37,830 bases of DNA, from positions 1 to 37,830 of the forward strand of contig NVQL02000025.1 of the NCBI GenBank assembly GCA_002400495.2, read 5' to 3'. A program made the position numbers and the translations under genes. Under the pieces are notes generated by a model. It saw only the letters and a program-made list of their open reading frames with translations, was not told where the DNA came from and did no database searches. Source of the DNA: Alphaproteobacteria bacterium. Its GTDB lineage: Bacteria > Pseudomonadota > Alphaproteobacteria > Rhizobiales > OSC116. This document shows positions 1 through 7,381 of this stretch, piece by piece; the stretch's first letter is position 1; each line of letters opens with the position of its first letter.

Positions 1-67
1 GTTCTTACGTTTAGACATTTTAGATTTCCTCGTCTGGTTAAAACCAGTCAAGCAAAAATTGTAGCTT

Positions 68-106
68 AAGTCACTGTCTCATTATTGGGGACTACCTCAG
101 TGACTT
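68..106. repeat. Inverted repeat at left edge
   Basis: Nine-base arms AAGTCACTG (68-76) and CAGTGACTT (98-106) are perfectly complementary across a 21-base loop. A smaller one, CTGGTT-AA-AACCAG, lies at 34-47. Both are downstream of the minus-strand metalloprotease gene. There is no clear T-run, so terminator function is uncertain. I see no gene in bases 1-189. Confidence 0.4.
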
Positions 107-189
107 GGTTTTGAAATTAGATTTATATAGTCCAAGTTGCTTCAATTTTCATTATCTGAATCAAGTTGTTTTGGGAGTGCTGCAGATTA

Positions 190-1188
190 TTATTTTAGAA
201 AATGATGATATTTGTGTAAGTTTTCAAAACGTTCCTTTAGGTTTTTCATTAAAACATACATGCCATCTATAGTGTCATAAAATCGTGGATCAGAAATTTT
301 ACGCCGCATCAGCTCAGACTTGACAACAATAGATAGTTTTTCCAGTCGATCCGCTGGTGAGGGGTGCAGACGATTTTCTAAAAATTTCTTTTCTCCCAGA
401 AGTCCTGTGAATAGTTGATCAAATACCATTTGAGTACTCACCATAGTCATGGCTCCCAAAAATGCCGCACCGGGGCTTCCGCCAGTTACCTCTTCATGCT
501 TACTAACAATCTCGATAGCGCATAAATCGGCTTGATATTCTTGGTTAACCTTGTCCCTTTGGGCGGTTTTGTTATGCTGAAGCGCTACGTGGCATTGTTC
601 ATGTAATACCATAAAACCCAATCCATGTAGGAATAATGTTCCAAAGCGTTCATTAAATTTCACGTGCGTTATATATTTTTTAATTTTCCCTCTTCCATTT
701 GAAATCTTGGAAATTAAAGTGCCAACTGTTTCAGTTTTCATATTAGGATACAAGTTCTGCATCAAGGCAAAAGTAAGTAACTCTTCATAAAGTGCGGTGA
801 TCGGCACATCAGAAAAATCCAAATGCAAATATTGCCCAAGAAGTAATGCACCGCTTTGGCTCGAAATTGCATTTATTAAAGAATCATCAAATTTAACAAC
901 GCCATTCGGCAAAACCGCAGCTTCAAAGTTTCTGTCGGAGCAAATAAAATATGGCACGCCTTCAACGCGTTCTATGAAATTTTTTGGCAATACTTTCGCG
1001 CTTACCAAACGTTTTATCCGCTCGACAAACAACTCGTCTATAATATTTTTCATGTCTTTGTTAGTGCTTTGCTGCACACAAGGGTTGGTCGGTGTTTCAG
1101 CACTGACAATGCTACCTGATAAAACTATGATAACAGCGCTTACGAACCAAAGTTGAGTGAATTTTAAAATATTTTTATGGTTTGTCAT
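190..1188 (-). CDS. M48-like zinc metalloprotease, exported
   Basis: A predicted secreted or membrane-tethered zinc peptidase of 332 aa. I chose the ATG at 1188 because AGGA sits just upstream, the protein then begins with a basic stretch followed by a hydrophobic signal segment (about residues 10-30), and an earlier in-frame ATG at 1254 would overlap the preceding gene. The zinc site reads HEQCH (H196, E197, H200), followed about 17 residues later by EYQAD (E217...D221), which is the HExxH...ExxAD pattern of the M48 family. Family membership and hydrolase activity are inferred from that pattern, and the rest of the sequence is unfamiliar. It follows the membrane-anchored protein at 1199-1792 with a 10-bp gap, so the two are probably one operon and may act together at the envelope. 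The substrate is unknown. Confidence 0.7.
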   Translation of the reverse strand: MTNHKNILKFTQLWFVSAVIIVLSGSIVSAETPTNPCVQQSTNKDMKNIIDELFVERIKRLVSAKVLPKNFIERVEGVPYFICSDRNFEAAVLPNGVVKFDDSLINAISSQSGALLLGQYLHLDFSDVPITALYEELLTFALMQNLYPNMKTETVGTLISKISNGRGKIKKYITHVKFNERFGTLFLHGLGFMVLHEQCHVALQHNKTAQRDKVNQEYQADLCAIEIVSKHEEVTGGSPGAAFLGAMTMVSTQMVFDQLFTGLLGEKKFLENRLHPSPADRLEKLSIVVKSELMRRKISDPRFYDTIDGMYVLMKNLKERFENLHKYHHFLK

Positions 1189-1198
1189 CTTATCCTGC

Positions 1199-1792
1199 TC
1201 ATGATTGATTGTCTGGGTCGAGCAAAGACATCCACTGATTAAGCTTTTGTTCAAACACGTCTTTTTGAGTTTTGATTTGGACTAGAATTATCATTGCGCC
1301 AGTACCAGTCGCACCGTTGGATTTTACGGCTATGTCATACCTATCGTTAAGGCTATTAATCTGGCTTGAAACTTTAACCAAATTATCTGTTGATTGATGA
1401 GCAATTTCTAGTCTTTCTAGCAAATTAAGCACTTCAGTAACTCTAGATAGATAATTTTTATATTCAATCGGGCATCCTGTTGCTGGTCCTTCAAAAAATT
1501 TGAATCTCATGCATCTTTCGAGGAATTTACACTCGTTAATGCATAGCCTCAACGCACCGTAACTCGCAGGCGTCAGCTTTAAAACGTCATCAAATTTCCT
1601 TTTTTTTGAAACCGAAACGTTCGAACTAATCGACATTGCCTCCTTTTGCAGGTAGTTAATTTCACCAGAAACAGTTTGTTCAAACCCTCTAATATCGTCG
1701 GAACAAGGTGAGCCTTGCATGAACCATATCATCGCCCCCACTGTCCCAACTAGCACAACAGCGACTCCAGCGAAGGTTTTCAAATTTTTCAT
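1199..1792 (-). CDS. Membrane-anchored protein of unknown function
   Basis: 197 aa with one N-terminal hydrophobic segment (about residues 7-26) that could be an anchor or uncleaved signal, then a soluble, mainly charged and probably helical domain. A cluster of cysteines at roughly residues 82-106 (C-x3-C, C, C) could form disulfides in the periplasm. The start has a strong AGGAG eight bases upstream. I do not recognise a family. It is the first gene of a two-gene unit with the M48-like protease, so a partner, inhibitor or substrate-presenting role is possible, but this is speculation from position only. Confidence 0.6.
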   Translation of the reverse strand: MKNLKTFAGVAVVLVGTVGAMIWFMQGSPCSDDIRGFEQTVSGEINYLQKEAMSISSNVSVSKKRKFDDVLKLTPASYGALRLCINECKFLERCMRFKFFEGPATGCPIEYKNYLSRVTEVLNLLERLEIAHQSTDNLVKVSSQINSLNDRYDIAVKSNGATGTGAMIILVQIKTQKDVFEQKLNQWMSLLDPDNQS

Positions 1793-2052
1793 AAATTCTC
1801 CTAATTAGTAAAGGCTAACTATTTCTCGTCAAACCGAAAGCTAGCCACCATCAGGACTAAATGTGCGTCTCTCGCTGAAATCTACAGAACGTCCACCACA
1901 GGAGGCATGAAGAGATTACTCGAAATCGCAACCGCTTTTCAGTGTTTAATAATATTGTTATACTGATGAATCGGAATGTATATATGAAATTAATACTGAA
2001 TATTTTAAAGTAAAAGTCAACATTATTTACATATTCATGTTAAAAGTTGGCA
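1793..2052. other. AT-rich intergenic gap
   Basis: 260 bp between the relaxase stop (2053) and the start of the membrane-anchored protein. It is AT-rich, with short ATAT-type runs near 1950-2000 and no ORF with a ribosome binding site. It probably holds the promoter of the two-gene protease unit. I see no terminator hairpin. Confidence 0.3.
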
Positions 2053-3300
2053 TTAAAATTCATTCGAAATTACCTTTATATCTATTTGTCCTACCTTCAT
2101 TCGGTAATATTTTTGATCATTAATAATGCCATAAAGAATTTCTTGATTTTGATTTCTGATAGAATTTGTTTGAAATTGTAATTTGCGCCTGTCATTCAGA
2201 TGTTTACTGATTAAGATTTCAGATTGTTTGCGATCTCTTTTTAAAGCATCAAATGCTTCATGTTGATTAGTGAGGGATATTTGCTTGTATTGGCCCGTGA
2301 GGCGTTGCCAGATGCCTCGAATACCAGAATTTAGACGTTGGGCGCGAATTAATGTTTCCTCGTTCCAACGTGTGTTCTGGGCGATTTTTAGTTTTACGCG
2401 TTCTTGCTTCTGTTTTTCGACCAATTTCTTGCGATATTGCTTTAGCATTTCATTGTCTTTGGCGCGTTGTGTTTTGGCTTCTTTGGCGTGTCGTTTGAAT
2501 GTATTTGTCATGTCGTTGATGATTTGAGATTTGGCTTCGTCAACAGTTGGTAAATTTTCTGGATTGCCCAAACGACTTCGTACTTCTTTGGCCTTGATGT
2601 TTGTGTACCGAGCTATAGATATGACTTCGCCTTCATGTGTAACGGCGACATGACCGCGCCTATCACCTTTTGCTAAGATTAATCCGCGCTCGGATAGAGC
2701 TGTTTGAAATGATTTTAAATTGTCACTTGCTGCCCAACAATCTTGCATCATGCCTTTTAAGTCGCGGGCGTTTTTGTTCATTCGTTTGCATTGTTGCCAT
2801 TCGGCTAGGGAGAAATTTCTGGGATTGCTTTTAAGGCCGCGTATAAGGCCTTGGGGCATTTTCCAATTATGTTCACGATATAATTCGCGACTGATGGCTT
2901 GGAGCTTATTTTTATAGTGTGGAATATTTTGCGCGGTCATTGTGTCTGCGTCAATTCGACTCCAGACGCAATGTGCATGTCGTCTGCCATGTTTTTCGTG
3001 GAAAACTATCACTCTGGGATGATTTAGTAGGCCAAGTTCTTTTTCAATGCGGTCAATTGCTTGTTCAAATATTTCAATTTCTACATATTCAGATTGTGGT
3101 GGGTTAAGACTGAGTGAGAAAAGATGGTTGAGGCATTTTGTGCCTTTAGATATGGCGTAGGCTTCTTTAAAAGCACCTGTTACATCATTTGATATGAAGC
3201 CTCTGATTTCATGAACGGTTACGTGGTCATTGTCTGCCGTGTTTTGTAGATGAACGGCCAGTTCTTTGGCGTTTCCTCGTTCATTGCCTTTTAATATCAT
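2053..3300 (-). CDS. Relaxase / mobilization nuclease
   Basis: A 415-aa protein of the relaxase/mobilization nuclease family (PF03432 type), which nicks DNA at an origin of transfer. The metal-binding histidines read H101...H108-A-H110 in the block HEKHGRRHAHCVWSRID, typical of this family. The N-terminal block (HEIRGF about residue 30, LNPP about residue 66) also matches a relaxase lineage frequent in alphaproteobacterial islands. The first tyrosine is Y48, so no tyrosine lies in the extreme N-terminal motif I where many relaxases keep the nicking residue. The C-terminal third is basic, glutamine-rich and probably coiled-coil. It starts 3 bp after the mobC-like gene, so the two are cotranscribed. 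No coupling protein or type IV secretion gene is present, so the element would need help to move. Confidence 0.85.
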   Translation of the reverse strand: MILKGNERGNAKELAVHLQNTADNDHVTVHEIRGFISNDVTGAFKEAYAISKGTKCLNHLFSLSLNPPQSEYVEIEIFEQAIDRIEKELGLLNHPRVIVFHEKHGRRHAHCVWSRIDADTMTAQNIPHYKNKLQAISRELYREHNWKMPQGLIRGLKSNPRNFSLAEWQQCKRMNKNARDLKGMMQDCWAASDNLKSFQTALSERGLILAKGDRRGHVAVTHEGEVISIARYTNIKAKEVRSRLGNPENLPTVDEAKSQIINDMTNTFKRHAKEAKTQRAKDNEMLKQYRKKLVEKQKQERVKLKIAQNTRWNEETLIRAQRLNSGIRGIWQRLTGQYKQISLTNQHEAFDALKRDRKQSEILISKHLNDRRKLQFQTNSIRNQNQEILYGIINDQKYYRMKVGQIDIKVISNEF

Positions 3301-3303
3301 GTG

Positions 3304-3669
3304 TTATTTTTCTTGAATGCCTAACGCCTTCATAATGTGGGTTTTAATTTCTGAAATTTCTATGCAGGCATTGTGAATGAGGGCTTCGGTTTCTTCGCTA
3401 ACGGATAACGCCCCGATTTGTACCGCGTGGGCAAGTTTTGATAGGCTGGTGCTGAATGCTGATTTTCCTAACAATGCTAAAACTGTGGCTAATGCCTGCT
3501 TGTCTTTTGTGGGGAATTGAGAGCGAACGGCACGGCTTTTTGCAGGTTGTTTGCCTAATAGGCATTCTCGAATATATTCGCCTAATGAGCGATTGCCTGC
3601 TTGTTGTTCTAATTTTGCGCGTTCTTCTGGTGTGAGGCGTATTGAAAAGGGCTTTGATTTTTGTGACAT
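3304..3669 (-). CDS. MobC-like relaxosome accessory protein
   Basis: 121 aa. The N-terminal 40 residues (FSIRLTPEERAKLEQQA...SLGEYIRECLLG) have the pattern of a ribbon-helix-helix DNA-binding domain as in MobC and other plasmid mobilization proteins, followed by a helical C-terminal half. Such proteins bind the origin of transfer and recruit the relaxase. The gene sits 3 bp before the relaxase and the pair forms a mobilization module. The ribosome binding site is weak. The origin of transfer, if intact, would be expected in the region upstream of this gene, roughly 3670-3930. Confidence 0.75.
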   Translation of the reverse strand: MSQKSKPFSIRLTPEERAKLEQQAGNRSLGEYIRECLLGKQPAKSRAVRSQFPTKDKQALATVLALLGKSAFSTSLSKLAHAVQIGALSVSEETEALIHNACIEISEIKTHIMKALGIQEK

Positions 3670-3727
3670 ATGAGAAGTTCTGAAATTTGAGAGCTATTGA
3701 ATATAGGTTTTCAATTTTGAATAAAAA

Positions 3728-3762
3728 AAATGCTCTCGCGGGTGAAAATCCGGAGAGCATTT
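3728..3762 (-). terminator. Rho-independent terminator, minus strand
   Basis: Ten-base arms AAATGCTCTC (3728-3737) and GAGAGCATTT (3753-3762) pair perfectly, with an inner CGG/CCG extension. Read on the minus strand, the hairpin is followed by a run of T (3721-3730 is an A-run on the plus strand). It lies just after the 44-codon ORF and before mobC. An inverted repeat at this place could also belong to an origin of transfer. Confidence 0.65.
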
Positions 3763-3783
3763 GTTTGTAATTATTAGAAATTT

Positions 3784-3918
3784 TTATGGGGTAGGGGTGT
3801 CTGGTTCGTCAATCAGCGGATTGATTTTATCGTCCTTAAAATGGTCATTTAAAATGCTTTCCCATTCGGCTAAGTTCTGGAAAACATGATGTAATTCTGT
3901 CCCTGTGTCTTCCACCAT
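3784..3918 (-). CDS. Small ORF of unknown function (44 aa)
   Basis: ATG at 3918 and TAA at 3784 give an acidic 44-residue peptide (starts MVEDTGTELHHVF, ends DEPDTPTP). It begins 5 bp after the stop of the GNAT gene fragment and ends just before a good minus-strand terminator, which suggests it was the last cistron of a transcript coming from the right. The ribosome binding site is weak. It may be a genuine small gene of the mobile element or the leftover of a larger one. Confidence 0.4.
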   Translation of the reverse strand: MVEDTGTELHHVFQNLAEWESILNDHFKDDKINPLIDEPDTPTP

Positions 3919-3923
3919 TTTCT

Positions 3924-4019
3924 TTAAATATTACGCGCATAATGTGTGAAGTTGAGTGATTGGCCGTTTGGTGTTACGGCGTTTTTATCTTGTTGTAGCG
4001 CGGCGTTTTGCTTGATACC
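3924..4019 (-). pseudogene. 3' remnant of a GNAT acetyltransferase gene
   Basis: Read on the minus strand, this frame encodes the last 31 residues and the stop of a GNAT protein. NGQSLNFTHYARNI-stop here corresponds to NGQSLDFTHYTRDI-stop at the end of the intact acetyltransferase at 5462-5956. At DNA level the first ~60 bases match clearly but not perfectly, so it is a diverged relative and not a recent copy. In-frame stops lie immediately upstream (near 4020), so the rest of the gene is gone. It has the same orientation as the intact gene 1.5 kb away. Confidence 0.75.
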
Positions 4020-4067
4020 AATTTAAGCAACTTATTTCATTTATGGAGCTATTTAGCATATTCTTAA

Positions 4068-4295
4068 TTGTCGTTTAAGGGTCAATTCAAAAGCCATGTT
4101 ATACTTGGCTGCAAAGCAAACACGAAATTTATCGTAGTCCATGAGCAAAGGACGTGGTATTTAAAGATTAAAAATTATAATGTGATTATTACTGAGATGG
4201 ATATTAAAGAAGAATTAGAGGGGCGAATTGCAACGGTTCTTAATGGAATATCTGAGTTTAGTGTTTTATTAATCAAATCAGGCTTTCGTCGTTAG
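4068..4295 (+). CDS. Hypothetical small protein
   Basis: A 75-codon frame opening with TTG at 4068, or 33 codons from an in-frame ATG at 4197. Neither start has a convincing ribosome binding site. It ends 18 bp before the HNH-type gene on the same strand. No motif is recognised. It could be the remnant of a longer gene cut at the junction near 4020. Confidence 0.3.
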   Translation: MSFKGQFKSHVILGCKANTKFIVVHEQRTWYLKIKNYNVIITEMDIKEELEGRIATVLNGISEFSVLLIKSGFRR

Positions 4296-4313
4296 TGAGA
4301 AAGATAGAATTCA

Positions 4314-5243
4314 ATGTCACATGGCTCGACTAAAATAGCCTCTAAAGGCGTATGTATCTACTGTCGTAGAAGCGGGATTAAATTAACGGATGAGCATATA
4401 GTTCCATTTTTCATCGGTGGTTCTCATATACTTACTCAAGCTAGTTGTCTTGAATGTAATAAGATCACTTCAAAGTTTGAGCTAGAGGTCGCTCGTAATC
4501 TTTGGGGTGACGCAAGAATTGCCGCAAATGCACCTTCACGGCGTAAGAAAAACAGGAAATCTAGCATTCTCTTGCATGATCCCGATGACCGATCCATAAC
4601 CCGCGAGATACCCTATGATGAATATCCTGCAATCTTTGTGTTTTATTTTATGCAAAAAGCAGGATTGTTACAGGGCTTGCCTGAAACGATTGATTTGTCA
4701 AAGCAATGGCAACTAAAAACCATTTCAAATACAGCTAAAACAAAAGCATTTGAGGAAAAATATCCGGGTAAATTGACTGCGCAACTTAAACATGTTCCAG
4801 ATAGCTTTGCACGTCTAATAGCGAAAATAGGCTATGGACAAGCCCTCACATTATTAGATATTGGTGAATTTAAACCTCTATGTTTGCCTTATATACTAGG
4901 GAAGAAGAAAAACCTTTCATTTATTGTTGGGAGTGATGATGGAAATTCAGATCCTAAAAAAGGAATAGGCTATAGCCTAAATACTGGTGGGTTTGGAACT
5001 CCTGAAAGGATTATGATTGTTTCTACAGTGCGCTTGCTAGCTGATAATCCTACGCCTAATTATCATATTGTAGTCGGTGAAGTCATAGGAAGAGATAAAG
5101 TTACTAGAGCGATTGAAAAACTTAGCCCTGATGGCTTGGAAATGTTACCATTCGATGCTGTGCCTTCTGGTTTGTATCGTCCTCAAAATCATTGGTCGCC
5201 GTCTGTTTGGCCTCTTCCTTACTTACCCAAAGAATATGTATGA
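4314..5243 (+). CDS. HNH endonuclease-family protein
   Basis: 309 aa. The N-terminal 60 residues carry an HNH zinc-finger nuclease core: CIYC, then DEHIVP (about residues 27-32), then CLECN (about 45-49). The two CxxC pairs bind structural zinc and the EHI/N residues form the beta-beta-alpha-metal active site. The remaining about 250 residues are not familiar and probably give target or partner specificity. Genes of this shape are common in mobile and defence regions. Here it lies between two GNAT 3' ends and next to a mobilization module. Its role, as a restriction-like nuclease, homing-type enzyme or toxin, cannot be decided from sequence. Confidence 0.7.
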   Translation: MSHGSTKIASKGVCIYCRRSGIKLTDEHIVPFFIGGSHILTQASCLECNKITSKFELEVARNLWGDARIAANAPSRRKKNRKSSILLHDPDDRSITREIPYDEYPAIFVFYFMQKAGLLQGLPETIDLSKQWQLKTISNTAKTKAFEEKYPGKLTAQLKHVPDSFARLIAKIGYGQALTLLDIGEFKPLCLPYILGKKKNLSFIVGSDDGNSDPKKGIGYSLNTGGFGTPERIMIVSTVRLLADNPTPNYHIVVGEVIGRDKVTRAIEKLSPDGLEMLPFDAVPSGLYRPQNHWSPSVWPLPYLPKEYV

Positions 5244-5461
5244 CGCTGTTTTTTGTGTTTGATGTGTCTCCCATACGTTTCTTCAAGAGATGGCAGAATA
5301 GGCGGGGGCGCCCCGAACATGCTCTTTTGTTTCCTTGTCTTTTTGGAGCAAAAGCCAATTCTTCGCGCTCGCATTTCTCTCAAACAAGAAAAGCACCCAA
5401 AAAGGGCTGGCATGGGCCGCGATACACCGCTGTAAATCGTCAGATTCTATGGAACAGATTA
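5244..5461. other. Unexplained GC-richer spacer with palindromes
   Basis: 218 bp between convergent HNH and GNAT genes. It contains a perfect 10-bp palindrome GGGGCGCCCC (5305-5314), complementary CTTTTTGG / CCAAAAAG segments about 50 bases apart (about 5339-5404), and CTTTTG/CAAAAG repeats. Several frames are open across it but none has a credible start or family match. Its composition differs from the AT-rich DNA on its left. No tRNA or known RNA is recognised. Confidence 0.35.
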
Positions 5462-5956
5462 TTATATATCGCGTGTATAGTGTGTGAAGTCTAGTGATTG
5501 GCCGTTTAGGATTGTGGCGTTTTTGGTTGTTTTTGTGTGTTTGAAGTTGTTTTTTTCTAATACGCGGATGGAGGCGATGTTTGTGGTTGTGGTGTGGGCG
5601 GTTAGGGTTTTTAGGTTGTGGGTTTTGGCTAGGTTTATGAGGTTGGCGGTTAATTTTGTGGCTAGGCCTTGGCCTGTTTGGTTTTTTGCTACTCTGTAGC
5701 CTAGTTCGGCTGATTGGTGTTTTATGTTGATTAGGTTGATGCGGGCGATGATTTTGTTGTTTTGGTAGGCTAAATAAAACAAGCATTGGCCTGCTGTTTG
5801 TTCTTTTACTAAGCCTTGGATGATTTTGTGGAGATCGTTGTGGTTGAAATAGGCTTTTGGGCGGGGTGGGGCGGATTGTTCGAAATAGGTTTTGTTTTTT
5901 GTTTCGAAGTCTAGGATGGCTTGGCAATCGGCTGTTGACATTAATTTGAGTTGCAT
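5462..5956 (-). CDS. GNAT-family N-acetyltransferase
   Basis: 164 aa, the usual length for a single GNAT domain. Motif A for acetyl-CoA pyrophosphate is visible as QTGQGLAT (about residues 92-99), followed by NIASIRVLEKNNF (about 126-138), the conserved motif B region seen in RimJ/RimI-like enzymes. It transfers acetyl from acetyl-CoA to an amine of a protein or small molecule, and the acceptor is unknown. The start at 5956 has AAGGAA at good spacing. The 3' end of this gene has a diverged partial copy at 3924-4019. Confidence 0.8.
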   Translation of the reverse strand: MQLKLMSTADCQAILDFETKNKTYFEQSAPPRPKAYFNHNDLHKIIQGLVKEQTAGQCLFYLAYQNNKIIARINLINIKHQSAELGYRVAKNQTGQGLATKLTANLINLAKTHNLKTLTAHTTTTNIASIRVLEKNNFKHTKTTKNATILNGQSLDFTHYTRDI

Positions 5957-6009
5957 GATTTTTCCTTGGGTTTAGACTTGAATATAACTTAAAAAAAGTG
6001 AGAGATGAA

Positions 6010-6342
6010 ATGGAAATTGATGTGATTAGTGGGTATCATGCGCATGTGTATTTTGATGCTGGGAGTGTTGAGAAAGCGCGGGGGTTGTGTGAGCGGGCGG
6101 CTGAGAAGTTTGGTGTGCCGATGGGGCATATGCATGAGAGGAATGTGGGGCCGCACCCGAGATGGTCTTGCCAATTGAGTGCATCGGCTGCGCAATTTGC
6201 GCTTTTGTTGCCGTGGTTGGTGCTTAACCGTGATGGGTTGATTGTGTTTTCACACCCTGTGACGGATGATGCTTTGGTTGACCATCGTGACCATGGGATA
6301 TGGTTGGGGACTGGGCTTGAGATGGATTTGAGTATTTTTTAG
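6010..6342 (+). CDS. DOPA 4,5-dioxygenase-family protein
   Basis: About 110 aa from the ATG at 6010 (a GTG at 5998 is the alternative). The start GYHAHVYFD and the later GHMHERNVGPHP and VFSHPVTDD segments, with several conserved histidines, match the small DOPA 4,5-dioxygenase-like family (PF08883 type). Characterised fungal members cleave the catechol ring of DOPA extradiolically. In bacteria the substrate is usually unknown. The histidines are consistent with a metal site. The gene is divergent from GNAT and overlaps the aquaporin gene tail-to-tail by 4 bp. Confidence 0.8.
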   Translation: MEIDVISGYHAHVYFDAGSVEKARGLCERAAEKFGVPMGHMHERNVGPHPRWSCQLSASAAQFALLLPWLVLNRDGLIVFSHPVTDDALVDHRDHGIWLGTGLEMDLSIF

Positions 6343-7028
6343 TTGGGTTTTGCTTTGGCTTTTGTGTTGGGTTTTAGTTGCCATTGGCAATAGAGATATG
6401 CCAAGTAGCCGCCGATGAATTGGACGGTGATGAAGGCTGCGACATCTATGGGGCGGATGCCTGCGAAGCTGTTGGACATGGAGCGGGCGATGGTGACGGC
6501 TGGGTTGGCGAAAGATGTTGATGAGGTGAACCAATAGGCGGCGGTGATGTAGAGGCCAACGGCGGTGGCGATCATGTTTTTATTGGCTTTTAGGGTGAGT
6601 AATATTGTGATGACGAGGCCGAAGGTGGCGATGGCTTCGGAAAACCATTGGCCATTGCCTGTGCGGATTTTTTGTGAGGCTTGGATGAGTGGCTCGTTGA
6701 ACATTAGATGGGCTGCCCAGACGCCTAGGATGGCGGCGGTGATTTGGCAAATTATGTAGGCTGCGCCTTGGGGGATGGTGAGTTGGCGTTTTAGGGTGAA
6801 AATGAAGGTGACGACGGGGTTGAAATGAGCGCCTGATATGGGGGCTAGCATATTGATGAGAATGATGAGGATGGCGCCTGTGGGGATGGTGTTGCCGAGT
6901 AGGGCTATCGCCATATTGCCTTGTGCCAAGCGTTCGGCCATGATGCCTGAGCCGATTATGGTGGCGAGGAGAAATGCTGTGCCGATGAATTCGGCGGCTA
7001 GTTTTTGTTTGAAAGTATAATTTTGCAT
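6339..7028 (-). CDS. aqpS: MIP/aquaporin-family channel (AqpS-like)
   Basis: 229 aa, about six membrane segments with the duplicated MIP fold. The first pore motif is NPV (N70-P71-V72, in GAHFNPVVT) and the second is NPA (N175-P176-A177), followed by the selectivity-filter arginine R182. It lies 18 bp downstream of an arsR gene on the same strand. In Sinorhizobium meliloti an aquaglyceroporin in the same setting (AqpS) lets arsenite leave the cell. By analogy this is a passive arsenite exit channel induced by ArsR release. No arsC, arsH or ACR3 gene is in view. Substrate assignment is inference from the neighbour, and a plain water or glycerol channel remains possible. Confidence 0.82.
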   Translation of the reverse strand: MQNYTFKQKLAAEFIGTAFLLATIIGSGIMAERLAQGNMAIALLGNTIPTGAILIILINMLAPISGAHFNPVVTFIFTLKRQLTIPQGAAYIICQITAAILGVWAAHLMFNEPLIQASQKIRTGNGQWFSEAIATFGLVITILLTLKANKNMIATAVGLYITAAYWFTSSTSFANPAVTIARSMSNSFAGIRPIDVAAFITVQFIGGYLAYLYCQWQLKPNTKAKAKPN

Positions 7029-7046
7029 GATCGGTTCAACATATGG

Positions 7047-7379
7047 TTAGCAATCGCAGGCGATGGCCTCGATGATGGGGGTGCAGATTTCGGGGGTGCC
7101 GCCGCAGCAATCTTCCATTAAGAATGAAAGCAGGCCGCGTAGGGCTTCGAAATTGGCGTAATAGCGGATGGCGCGGCCTTGGCGTTGGTTTTTGACCAGA
7201 TTGGCATTGAGTAAAATGCTTAGATTGGCCGACATGGTGTTTTGTTTGACGTTTAGGATTTTGCCAATTTCGCCTGAGAGTTTTCCATCGGCGCCTGATT
7301 TGATGAGTAGGCGGAAAATATCTAGCCGTGTTTGTTGGCTGAGGGCGGCGAAGGCGGTGGTGGTGTTTGATGTATCCAT
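7047..7379 (-). CDS. arsR: ArsR-family arsenic-responsive repressor
   Basis: 110 aa with a single winged-helix HTH (about residues 8-80; recognition region around NVKQNTMSANLSIL). The C-terminal tail is cysteine-rich, with C91, C92, C99, C108 and C110. The CCGGxPEIC block resembles C-terminal As(III)-binding sites of ArsR proteins in rhizobial ars operons. It is the first gene of an arsR-aquaporin operon and probably represses it until arsenite binds. Its ATG lies only about 6 bases beyond the predicted -10 box, so the mRNA may be leaderless. Confidence 0.88.
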   Translation of the reverse strand: MDTSNTTTAFAALSQQTRLDIFRLLIKSGADGKLSGEIGKILNVKQNTMSANLSILLNANLVKNQRQGRAIRYYANFEALRGLLSFLMEDCCGGTPEICTPIIEAIACDC

Positions 7380-7381
7380 AT

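Noticed and set aside
5283..5927. Long minus-strand frame across the GNAT gene
   Set aside because: It is a shifted-frame shadow of the GNAT gene, full of Pro/Lys/Asn/Arg without a start signal or family match.
1..5960. Complete conjugative element or prophage
   Set aside because: Only mobC and a relaxase are present; there are no structural phage genes, coupling protein, secretion genes or integrase in the window.
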